Shown in pieces: positions 25,837-36,373 of a DNA stretch of 64,000 bases. The DNA is from Glandiceps talaboti (lineage: Eukaryota > Hemichordata > Enteropneusta > Spengelidae): assembly GCF_964340395.1 (NCBI RefSeq), contig NC_135559.1, positions 1,037,501 through 1,101,500 of the forward strand. Reading direction: 5' to 3'. A program made the translations under genes and the position numbers. Each line of letters begins with the position of its first letter. Positions within the stretch are counted from its first letter, which is position 1. The notes beneath the pieces were generated by a model. It did no database searches. It had not been told where the DNA came from and worked only from the letters and a program-made list of their open reading frames with translations.

Positions 25837-27905
25837 TGTATAAATTTGGCAGAGGCTTTCAATACTCGTTTTTCGGTACAATTTGAACAAAAAGGCCGGA
25901 GATTCATTTAAATCATCTGATCCACTTTTCCAACTCTGACACAAATTGGTGTAATTCGAGTTATGTTGCCGTTCTTTCGCTGTTATTCTTACGAATCAAG
26001 TTACAGTGCATGAGCGCGGCCATTTTCTTTCACAGGTGTCTTCTGGGATCGTAATGTTTACATCTCGTGATATTTTTCTTGTCGGCATTTTCGAATAGTC
26101 ACCCAAAATGACCAACTATAAACTATTTTAATATGTTGACTAAACAGACGACGTCTATTACAAAGGCGCTGTTTGTATTCAAGGAAATACCCACGGATTT
26201 TTTTTATATGATAGGTCAAAGGTCAATAAGTTAAGGTGGTCACCTTAGTTCACAAGTTCACATCATATATCTCGCTTGGCAGAGGGATTTCAAAAGACGG
26301 TAAGAATAATACGAATCAGATTCAATTACTGAAATAGTTATGACGATGTTGGTTGACTAATTCACTTGTTCACCAAGAAGCTATTTCAGTTCAACATTCA
26401 ATTGAATTAATATTCAATTATTATATTATTTGACATATATCATGTATATTATGCAACGTAACTTATAGCCTATAGGATGATGACGTGCATACTGGTCACG
26501 AAGTCCGTATCGGATACATTCGGCTGTGACCGGACCACGTTCGAGAAACACACGTGCGCTACTGCCCATCAACTTTCACCCAATACAGTTACCCCCGGGG
26601 TAGCTAGGCTCTGAATTGAGCGCATTCCAGAGGATAAAAGCACATTTTCAGTGTTTGTACACAGTGGGTAAGTGTTCCCCGTATTTCTGTAGAATAATGA
26701 TTGTATTGATTCAATGAACTTCAGAAATGAGACCCCCTCTTCCTACACTGTCACTGATAAATTGGCTGTGGCCCATGCATGATGAACAAATATTACATTT
26801 TCGGCGTGAAATAAAGATGTCGTTTTAAGGTATAGAAAAGTTCGTCTTTCCATAATTTTTATAAAAATGTGTGTAAGCCAGACTAACTTTTAATTAATGT
26901 TAAAAGGACACAGACTGATACGAGTTTATACATTTTGGAGCGAAATTTATGCTGTAAGCGTAAATTGAAATATTATAAACTTACTGTTTTCTAATTAGTC
27001 ATTTTAATAATTAATTGCAGTTTGCAGAACTCAAACCTAGTATTCTAGAAATAATACATGAATGATTTGATGATAGATTTTATTCTACGTAACGTATACT
27101 AACAGGTTTTGGAACTGTTATGCCAACAACTCCAAAACATGAATCTTAATCCTCATTCTGCCAAGACTCTAGAGGGTATTTATTTGTACACAAAAAAAAA
27201 AACCTACAATAGTACAAGTTGAGAAAAACAGGACATTGAAGATATGCATCGACATTGTACCATGTACAAGCCAAGTTTGATAAAAGGAATTTATACCCTA
27301 GTCAATCTACATAACAACAACACTTGTCTACATCATTGGTTCTGCTGTGTTCGAAATATGTGACTTAAAACATTCCAAATTGCCATCATTTTCTCCAATT
27401 TTTCTTTGCTATTACTGGCACTGGTATAATTAAATTATTCCCCAATATTTTTCTTCATTCAGCCAGAAAATACTTGTGACCTAAGGGTTTTGTCAGTACA
27501 AGTCTAGCAACTTCGATCACGTGTATTTTCCTTGCATTGGTTGAATGAATTACGAAGAAAATATTGGGGAACAATAATTATAATGGTATGATTTTAGTAA
27601 TGTAAGTATTTTCACTCGTCACATAGAGTATAAAGTCAGTTTGGGTACCTGTTTAAAAACACTAAAATTATACATAACTGGAATTAAAGGCTACTAGCCT
27701 GTTCACTGCATTGGTATGGTACAGTGAAGTGGTAAACAGTTAATATTACAATAGTAGTATTTTCTGCAATGTGGATATTAAAGGCTAGTAATAACTGAAA
27801 CTAAACTTGTTCTGTCAACAGCTGATGTATAATATACATTTCTTGTCTGTTATTAACAGGAATTCTCTGTCGTCAAGGTTACATAAGACTTTGGAAAACC
27901 AGACA
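25837..27905. promoter_or_regulatory. Divergent intergenic region, MIPEP / TatD-like gene
   Basis: About 2 kb separates the two start codons. At 26009-26024 the sequence GCGGCCATTTTC (minus strand GAAAATGGCCGC) resembles a YY1 site, a common initiator element of nuclear genes for mitochondrial proteins. It lies where a MIPEP 5' UTR would begin. A GTAAGT-like donor near 26668 and acceptors near 27823 and 27859 could frame a 5' UTR intron of the TatD-like gene. All of this is inference from motifs. Confidence 0.35.
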
Positions 27906-30900
27906 ATGTCAAAGGTAAAGATTAATGCATGTCATTATAGGGATTTGCTGTACCTTCCACAAGTAGACCAAAGTATGGCAGATGCCATAATGTTGTACAG
28001 GGAGATCTATGGCACTTTATCCCTGGACATTGTGGCTAATATTCCTGGTATGAAGATAACAAAGAACTTTGTAGATGCTGTTGACTTCTCACCAAAAATA
28101 TCAAGTACAAGACCAACTGACACTTGCCACAAGGAAAACAAGTTAGCCAAACCAACCAATGCTAGTCACAAGTTAGCCAAACCAACCAATGCTAGTCACA
28201 AGTTAGCCAAACCAACCAATGCTAGTCACACAGAAGACAAGTTAGCCAAACCAACCAATGCTAGTCACACAGAAGACAAGTTAGCCAAACCAACCAATGC
28301 TAGTCACACAGAAGACAAGTTATCTAAACCAACCAATGCTAGTCATAGAGAAGAAGGCAAGTTAGCTAAATCAGCCAATGCTTGTCACAGAGAAGACAAG
28401 TTAGCTAAACCAACCAGTGCTAGTCACAAGTTAGCCAAACCAACCAATGCTAGTCACGGAGAAGACAAGTTATCTAAACCAACCAGTGCTAGTCACAAGT
28501 TAGCCAAACCAACCAATGCTAGTCACAGAGAAGTCAAGTTAGCTAAATCAATCAGTGCTAGTCACAAGTTAGCTAAACCAACCAATGGTAGTCACAGAGA
28601 AGACAAGTTAGCTAAATCAATCAATGCTAGTCACAGAGAAGAAGGCAAGTTAGCTAAACCAACCAATGGTAGTCACAGAGAAGACAAGTTATCTAAACCA
28701 ACCAATGCTAGACACAGAGAAGACAAGTTAGCTAAATCAATCAATGCTTGTCACAAGTTAGCTAAACCAACCAATGCTAGTCACAGAGAAGGCAAGTTAG
28801 CTAAACCAACCAGTGCTAGTCACAAGTTAGCTAAACCAACCAATGGTAGTCACAGAGAAGACAAGTTAGCTAAATCAATCAATGCTAGTCACAGAGAAGA
28901 AGGCAAGTTAGCTAAACCAACCAATGGTAGTCACGGAGAAGACAAGTTATCTAAACCAACCAATGGTAGTCACAGAGAAGACAAGTTATCTAAACCAACC
29001 AATGCTAGTCACAGAGAAGAAAAGTTAGCTAAATCAATCAATGCTAGTCACAGAGAAGAAGGCAAGTTAGCTAAACCAACCAATGGTAGTCACAGAGAAG
29101 ACAAGTTATCTAAACCAACCAATGCTAGTCACAGAGAAGAAAAGTTAGCTAAATCAATCAATGCTAGTCACAGAGAAGAAGGCAAGTTAGCTAAACCAAT
29201 CAATGGTAGTCACAGAGAAGACAAGTTAGCTAAACCAACCAATGGTAGTCACAGAGAAGACAAGTTATCTAAACAAACCAGTGCTAGTCACAAGTTAGCC
29301 AAACCAACCAATGCTAGTCACAGAGAAGACAAGTTATCTAAACCAACCAGTGCTAGTCACAAGTTAGCCAAACCAACCAATGCTAGTCACAGAGAAGACA
29401 AGTTATCTAAACCAACCAATGCTAGTCACAGAGAAGACAAGTTACGAGTAGCTAAACCAACCAATGCTAGTCTAGGACAAAACAGCAAGTTAGCTAAACC
29501 TACCCACACGTACCATGGAGTAAACAATAAATCAGCTAAATATACCAACATCGGTCACAGAGAAAATAAGTTATCTAAACCTACTAATACTTGTCACAGA
29601 GAAAACGGCATGTCCACTTCTGGTAATTCTAACACTTGTCCTGCACAAGACCATAAGTTCTCAACACTGACCCCACAGAAAAAAAGACCCAAAGTGGTTC
29701 CTTGTGATGAAGAATCTACACAGGAGAATGGAAAGAACACAACTGATCAATTATCAAAACTAGTGGATACCATAGATAGTATATTTGATGCTATACTACC
29801 TCCACAGAAAATTGATGATGGTGAGAAAACAAAGAGATCTTCAACCTCTCAATTGGAGGATGACGGCAGAGAAACAAGATTATCGGCAGGTCAGTTTAGT
29901 GATAGTGTCACACTTAAAGAAATGACAAGACCTCCAGCCTTTCAGTTTGGGAAAGATGGAGTTGCAGAAAAGATAGCAGATTTTGTTCCAAAACAAGATG
30001 GGAACATTTCCAGTGATATTATTTGCAAAAAATGGCAGTCAGAGATTCAGAGGAAACAAGAACTTGTTGATTCAAGTATTGCACTCTATCCATCACCAGG
30101 GCAACAACACCAGCAACAACTACTACAACACCAACGTTCAACATACCAACTACTACAAGTACCACCAGTGCCACATAGTTTCATACAGCAAGGAGATCCA
30201 TATGCATTATTACCACCCTCTTATCCTCTCTACATGTCTTTCAGAGATGAACCATCTAATAACCCCCAACCACAGCAACAGTCTACTTTCAGAGGTGAAC
30301 CACCTAATAACCCCCAACCACGGCAACTGTCTACTTTCAGAGGTGAACCACCTAATAACCCCCAACCACAACAGCTGTCTACTTTCAGAGGTGAACCACG
30401 TAATGACCCCCAACCACAGCAACTCTCTACTTTCAGAGATGAACCATCGAATAACCCCCAACCACAGCAACAGTCTACTTTCAGAGATGAACCACCTAAT
30501 AACCCCCAACCACAGCAACTGTCTACTTTCACAGGTGAACCACCTAATAACCCCCAACCACAGCAACTGTCTACTTTCATAAAAGATCACGTACCGAAAT
30601 ACTTGAAGCCTTATCATACTTCACAAAGGCATGGTGTAGTTGATCATGTAACATTGCCAACAGAAAACTTGGCTCCACTAGTTTCAGAAATTAGAGTGCC
30701 AGCAAGTTATGTAGCCACAATGAAGTCATGTACAGTTTTATCTGGAAGACAAAAAACAACCGAAAAGTCATCATTTACAGGTAAAAATGAAACAAATGTA
30801 GTTACTATAGAAAGTGGACCTACACAAACAACAATATTGCAAGATGTGCTGCCATATGCAATTGACACACACTTTTACCTACATCGAACACGAGCTGAAT

Positions 30901-31676
30901 TGTGGGGAGAAGACTCTATGGCAACATCTGATGACTTAGTTGCATTTACTCCATCACCTGGACCAACTACAAGAGTCAAGGAAATAGGAGGAGTAGAGAT
31001 ATATTCTGACCCAGATCGTTATCCTACTAATTTATCAAGATTCCAAAGCTATTGGAAAATAGCTGTTGGTGTACATCCAAGCAAGGTACACACATTTTCT
31101 TTAGAGAAATTTCACCAACTCAAACGTCTTGTGTTATCCCCACAAACAGCAGCACTTGGAGAGGTTGGACTAGATAGAACTGGGCCTTTCTCTTCTTGGC
31201 ATGAACAGGATAACATGTTAATAAATGTCCTGCAGTTGTGCTCGGTGCATAAGCCTCTGATTCTGTATGTCCGTGGTATCCATGGAGACAACTATGGTTC
31301 TGATGCGAGAAGCGCACTGTTTCGTATTGTAAAGCAGCGCTGCAGTCGTTTACAGCCAATACATCTACACAATTTCACTGGATTTTCAGAGCAAGTGAAA
31401 GAGTGGCTGCAGGCATTCCCAATCTGTTACTTTGGATTTACTGGTGAGGTGACAGACTTTGATTCAGGACAGTTGAAAGCGTTGCGGACAGTTCCACTTA
31501 ATCGTCTGTTGATTGAGACTAATTCACCCTACCTCTCTGTACATGGCAATGTGTGGACCAACACACCAGCTTACATAGGAGACATTGCAGAAAGAGTAGC
31601 CAAGGCTTTAGAGATGACTACAGCACAAGTGCTGGATGCCACAGTTCGCAATGCCATATACCTCTATCAATTTTAG
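27906..31676 (+). CDS. HhH-TatD fusion protein with a long basic repeat region (TATDN2-like)
   Basis: Single-exon coding region of 1,256 codons. I chose the ATG at 27906 because it opens the first domain; an ATG at 27825 would add 27 residues. Residues 1-60 form a ComEA-type helix-hairpin-helix (INACHYRDLLYLPQVD, AIMLYREIYG, NIPGMK), a DNA-binding fold. Residues about 77-570 are roughly 36 units of KLAKPTNASH with optional RED/REEG spacers, then decaying units. Residues about 777-892 are seven 16-residue units containing NNPQPQQ. Residues about 985-1256 match the TatD hydrolase core: DTHFYLH, ALGEVGLD, HLHNFTG, ETNSPYL. Canonical TatD has DxHxH, an HxR histidine and ETD. Here the second H is Y, the HxR histidine is Y (LILYVRG) and the ETD aspartate is N, so metal binding may be lost or changed. 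Closest known relatives by domain are TATDN2 proteins. Confidence 0.85.
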   Translation: MSKVKINACHYRDLLYLPQVDQSMADAIMLYREIYGTLSLDIVANIPGMKITKNFVDAVDFSPKISSTRPTDTCHKENKLAKPTNASHKLAKPTNASHKLAKPTNASHTEDKLAKPTNASHTEDKLAKPTNASHTEDKLSKPTNASHREEGKLAKSANACHREDKLAKPTSASHKLAKPTNASHGEDKLSKPTSASHKLAKPTNASHREVKLAKSISASHKLAKPTNGSHREDKLAKSINASHREEGKLAKPTNGSHREDKLSKPTNARHREDKLAKSINACHKLAKPTNASHREGKLAKPTSASHKLAKPTNGSHREDKLAKSINASHREEGKLAKPTNGSHGEDKLSKPTNGSHREDKLSKPTNASHREEKLAKSINASHREEGKLAKPTNGSHREDKLSKPTNASHREEKLAKSINASHREEGKLAKPINGSHREDKLAKPTNGSHREDKLSKQTSASHKLAKPTNASHREDKLSKPTSASHKLAKPTNASHREDKLSKPTNASHREDKLRVAKPTNASLGQNSKLAKPTHTYHGVNNKSAKYTNIGHRENKLSKPTNTCHRENGMSTSGNSNTCPAQDHKFSTLTPQKKRPKVVPCDEESTQENGKNTTDQLSKLVDTIDSIFDAILPPQKIDDGEKTKRSSTSQLEDDGRETRLSAGQFSDSVTLKEMTRPPAFQFGKDGVAEKIADFVPKQDGNISSDIICKKWQSEIQRKQELVDSSIALYPSPGQQHQQQLLQHQRSTYQLLQVPPVPHSFIQQGDPYALLPPSYPLYMSFRDEPSNNPQPQQQSTFRGEPPNNPQPRQLSTFRGEPPNNPQPQQLSTFRGEPRNDPQPQQLSTFRDEPSNNPQPQQQSTFRDEPPNNPQPQQLSTFTGEPPNNPQPQQLSTFIKDHVPKYLKPYHTSQRHGVVDHVTLPTENLAPLVSEIRVPASYVATMKSCTVLSGRQKTTEKSSFTGKNETNVVTIESGPTQTTILQDVLPYAIDTHFYLHRTRAELWGEDSMATSDDLVAFTPSPGPTTRVKEIGGVEIYSDPDRYPTNLSRFQSYWKIAVGVHPSKVHTFSLEKFHQLKRLVLSPQTAALGEVGLDRTGPFSSWHEQDNMLINVLQLCSVHKPLILYVRGIHGDNYGSDARSALFRIVKQRCSRLQPIHLHNFTGFSEQVKEWLQAFPICYFGFTGEVTDFDSGQLKALRTVPLNRLLIETNSPYLSVHGNVWTNTPAYIGDIAERVAKALEMTTAQVLDATVRNAIYLYQF
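28120..29620 (+). repeat. Coding tandem repeat, KLAKPTNASH type
   Basis: Units of 30, 39 or 42 nt, always multiples of three, keep the frame open through about 36 copies. Spacer types (none, RED, REEG, TED) recur in blocks, which points to higher-order unequal exchange. The last few units (after about 29455) are diverged. Confidence 0.95.
30236..30580 (+). repeat. Coding 48-bp tandem repeat, seven units
   Basis: Seven 16-codon units of the form STFRGEPPNNPQPQQL lie between the basic repeat region and the TatD domain. The complementary frames are also open because the unit is a multiple of three. Confidence 0.95.
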
Positions 31677-33085
31677 ACAAAAACATTGTTAGTATAAACA
31701 GGTTTATGAGTGTGAGACATTGATAGTAATACATGTATGTCATGTGCTGCTTACCCAACTTTTAGCCAGAAAACAAAATGTCAAAAGAGGGTGCTGAGGG
31801 TGCTCCTGAGGAGGAAAAATGAGGGCTTAAAATGACATGACTGATGTATATGAAGCAGTCAACAAACTGTGGCTAAAACAACTCAATAATTTCCTTTAAA
31901 ATGACATCTGATACAGTTATCAGAATTTTTGACTGGTTCAAATTTCCAAATGCCAGCAATTTTTTGGTTTGCGATGACACACCAGCTGGTATTTTTTTTT
32001 TAAGGAAGTTACAGTACTGAACTAGAATGGTCACCTGTGTCTGAACAGCACTCCTAGTGGCCAAACCAGACAATCTTTTGTTTTTCTGATAACCAGACTA
32101 TGATGTATTGTTGTCAGTGTTCACTCTGTCAGCTTGAACTAGCATTGACAGCATACTTTGTTTTTAAGTATTCCAAGTTTTCTATTTGGGTGTTTCAAGG
32201 AAAATAATAATGGAATGGAGAAATGATAAAAATTTCAGTTACAAATTTAAATATATATATTGTAAGACAGTCTGTGGCTGGGTTACATAGCGATTTATGA
32301 TTTTGCTTGGCTGTTGCGCTAACCTCTTGTAATGCTATCAACAGCAATCGATTAATTTAACCACACCCCCAATGGCTAGTCTGGAAGATACAACATTTGT
32401 GTCATGCTCAGTCAGCACTCGGTACTGGTTAAGAAGCCTGATAGGGCTGAACAGCATGATGTATCTTGCAGTCTACGCAATGACATGAGCATGCCCATTT
32501 GAAGATATTTACATAATATTTGCTATATTATATCTCTCTTTTGCTCATCTCTTCAAGGGCATATTTACATATTGACTTCATTTGAATATAGCCAATTAGG
32601 CTGACATACGTTATCACTCCCCATTGTGACCAATCACTTTGAGTGCATTTTTTCAAACTGATCAGTTTGAGTTTGTATAATTTCAAACTACATTACTTGG
32701 TTGCTGTTGATAGCATTATAAGTGGTTAGTGAGACAATGAAGCAAAATGACAGGTTGTGATGTAAACTGGCTAGAAAAAATGATTTCTTTTGGTTCAAAT
32801 TTAGATCATAGATGAAATCTTGAGTCAAAAACTTATTAGAAAAATATGAATTAGGTTCTCTGCTTTATGTTGTATTTATTTTGTATAATTATATAAACAA
32901 ACAAAAAGTGTCTTTGTTCTTAATAAAACTCCAAGTATTATTATTGAAGAATAACTGTTTTGCTCTGCTTTGTGTTTGTGTGTCTGCTGTTTTGTCTGTG
33001 TTTGTGTGCCTGCTTTGTTTTGTCTCAGACCACTAAAAATAGGTTTTGTTTGTGTGTCTGCTGTGTGTTGTATTTGTGTTCTTAG

Positions 33086-33117
<32 letters not shown>

Positions 33118-33913
33118 CTGCTCTGCTCTGCTTTGTTTTGTCTCAGACCACGTTTTGTTTGTGTGTCTGCTTTGTTTTGTCTCAGACCACTAAAAATAGG
33201 TTTTGTTTGTGTGTCTGCTGTGTGTTGTATTTGTGTGATTAGGTTTGTGTGTGTGTGTGTCTGCTCTGCTCTGCTTTGTGTATCTGCTTAGCTTTGTCTG
33301 TGTGTGTGTATCTGCTTAGCTTTGTGCTGTTTTTAAACGACTGAAATTATTAAATCTAGTTGTCCATTTCAGTGTGATAATTCTAGGAATGGGTGTGTAG
33401 ACAGGTTATGGCTCTCAGCAAGATGATCTAACCTTTGAATGAAATGTTATGGTAAAAATGTATGCTTTAGTAAAAAGAAGTGATGTTATAAGTGAATTAG
33501 TCTAAAAATCTGATATTTTTGCCAAACTTTTCCCCACTCCCGCCCCCCATTCCAAATCTTGGCAAGGGACCATTTGGTTTGACTCATGACAATGGCCCAT
33601 TAGCACAACCCAGTCAGACTATGCTCAGAAGACCAGTATAAATGTGGGATTTCCTTTGACTAGTGGCAGAAATTTCCATGTGTTATAATTAGTACTTGAT
33701 ATGAATCATCATTGTTGACATCAAAAGTGACTGTGTCTGTCTGTGTCTGTCTGTCTGTCTGTCTGTCTGTGTGCTGAAGGGGGGATTCTTCCAATTCAAT
33801 GAACAATGTAGACCTGTGAAATATTTTGCTTATTATGCCAGATATTTTTCTTATCCCATAATATACATTACCTTTTCTCTTGGTTAATAGTTATATGACC
33901 ATTTTGATTGGAG
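31677..33913. other. TatD-gene 3' UTR and GT-rich repeats
   Basis: No coding exon was recognised. AATAAA at 32922-32927 is the likely polyadenylation signal of the TatD-like gene. From 32950 to 33310 two diverged copies of a GT/TCTG-rich unit carry CTCAGACCACTAAAAATAGG, and a (TGTC)n run lies at 33728-33770. No FHA-like exon for the following aprataxin gene was seen here. Confidence 0.55.
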
Positions 33914-36331
33914 ATGCCTAAAATCACAGGAAAGAAACGCAAGGATTTTAGTGATTCTGAGGATGAAGAGATGGCAAACACATATGGAAATGTAGAGAAG
34001 AAACGCAGGGACTTCAGTGATTCTGAGGATGAAGAGACACAACACACAACTACAAAAGTTGAAAAGAAACGCAGGGACTTCAGTGATTCTGAGGACGAAG
34101 AGACACAACACACAACTACAAAAGTTGAAAAGAAACGCAGGGACTTCAGTGATTCTGAGGATGAAGAAATACACACCCCTGAAAAAGTAGAAAAGAAACG
34201 CAGGGACTTCAGTGATTCTGAGGATGAAGAGAAACAACACACCCCTGAAAAAGTAGAAAAGAAACGCAGGGACTTCAGTGATTCTGAGGACGAAGAGACA
34301 CAACACACAACTACAAAAGTTGAAAAGAAACGCAGGGACTTCAGTGATTCTGAGGATGAAGAAATACACACCCCTGAAAAAGTAGAAAAGAAACGCAGGG
34401 ACTTCAGTGATTCTGAGGATGAAGAGAAACAACACACAACTACAAAAGTTGAAAAGAAACGCAGGGACTTCAGTGATTCTGAGGATGAAGAGAAACAACA
34501 CACAACTACAAAAGTTGAAAAGAAACGCAGGGACTTCAGTGATTCTGAGGATGAAGAGAAACAACACACAACTACAAAAGATGAAAAGAAACGCAGGGAC
34601 TTCAGTGATTCTGAGGATGAAGAGAAACAACACACAACTACAAAAGATGAAAAGAAACGCAGGGACTTCAGTGATTCTGAGGATGAATCAGCATCTAGCA
34701 GTCATACAAGAGTTCCAAGCAAACCACCAATTAGGAAAGGCCACTGGAGTATGGGATTATTGGATTCAATGCATGATCCAACCTATCAGATTGATAAAGA
34801 TGACAAAATGATTATTATCAAGGATAAATACCCCAAGGTTAGTACATTGTCTCACTACATGTATGTCATGGGTACAGTAGTCCCCTCACTATGTCATGGG
34901 TAAAGTGACCCCTCACTCTGTCATGTCACTAACTAAGTTTTCATTCTAATCTGACCAGTAAAGTGTCTAAGTCGTAAAGTGGTACAGTGAGTCTGAAACT
35001 CATCAGATCCAATTTTGGATTTTATTCAGTGTGCAAAAAAACACAGTACACATGAAAACTTGTTCAGAAACAAATCTGAGTTGACAGTGTGATACTGATA
35101 GTCTAGAGCTAATGGTGGTTATTTATTTGTTATTCAAATTTATTGGTATCTAAGGCCAAAGAAAAAAAATTGTGTGGCTCCGATAACGGCCAATTTCAAA
35201 ACAGGGTGGGGTAGGGAATTTTTATTTTTTATTTTAGTTTATTATATTTCTTTATCTGGTTCAGGTTGTTCCAATGTACATGTACGTAGAGGTCAACAGA
35301 GATTTGTCATCGATGTGTTTGCACTTTCCGTATGATGTATGGACGACATTGTGTGCTACACTGTATTCTGCCATGTTCTTTTAAATTTTGTATTTTCAAT
35401 ATATTTGTCAATGTAGCTAAAATATAGTTTAGGGTCGGCAGTAAAAAAATGGGTTAGGTCGGGTTACCGGAACCAAACAATTAATTTCTATTGGCCTAAA
35501 AGAAATGTCATCATACTATCATTTTCACAATATACAAGAATATCTTACTTGAATTCTTGGTACTTTTATGATATAACTCTTGATATTACTCTAATTTCAG
35601 GCAAAACATCATTACCTGGTTCTACCAAGAGTAAGCATTCCAAGTTTAAAAAGTTTAAAACCCAACAATTTGGGTCTCCTGAAACACCTACATATGAAAG
35701 GAGAGGAATTGATTAAGAAGTAAGTGAATTATTCAATAAAGTCTGTACAATGTCATGTACATCTCATCTTAAATTTGCCAAATTGGAAATTGGAAAACCA
35801 GTAAAGTCCTATCAAATGATACATTCATAAGGTAACAGTAAGTACATACGTAACTTAGAGACAAGCTAAAACTATTTATATAAGCTATTAAATGGATGTT
35901 GGTTTAATCGTAGTCAATGTTGAAATACCACTTTTCCTATATAGTGCAGATATACAGCTAAGTAAAAAGCTATTAATATGGGAAATACACATTCAAATTT
36001 ATTTTATATTGACATATAAAGAAGACAATTAATTTTAATTAAACACACAGTATGATGATGTTTGTGATGACTTCCTGATCTTGCAGTGTCCATTTGTGGG
36101 CTTTGAGTGTTTACACTATCTTGATTACAAGGTGATTATATCCATACAACGATGCCACTGCTACTACCCACTTGTGTAATCTACCACATTGAACAAAAAT
36201 AGTTTTAGTTAACAGAAAGCTTAGTTTCTACAGTTCATGTAGTAAGAACTAAGATACTGTATGCATGTATGATGTACCATACCATGGCTAAATATAAATC
36301 AGTTGGTGCTATAAGTTATAGGTTGTTGTTC

Positions 36332-36373
<42 letters not shown>

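Noticed and set aside
27807-27905. Upstream extension of the TatD-like frame from a TTG
   Set aside because: TTG is not an expected start in an animal gene. Two possible splice acceptors lie in this stretch, so it is probably intron or 5' UTR.
30210-30617. Minus-strand ORFs opposite the Pro/Gln repeats of the TatD-like gene
   Set aside because: They are shadows of a 48-bp coding repeat, and the plus frame is continuous with known domains.
33868-34635. Minus-strand ORFs of about 250 codons opposite the aprataxin repeats
   Set aside because: The repeat unit is a multiple of three, so complementary frames stay open. Splicing, phase and homology all support the plus strand.
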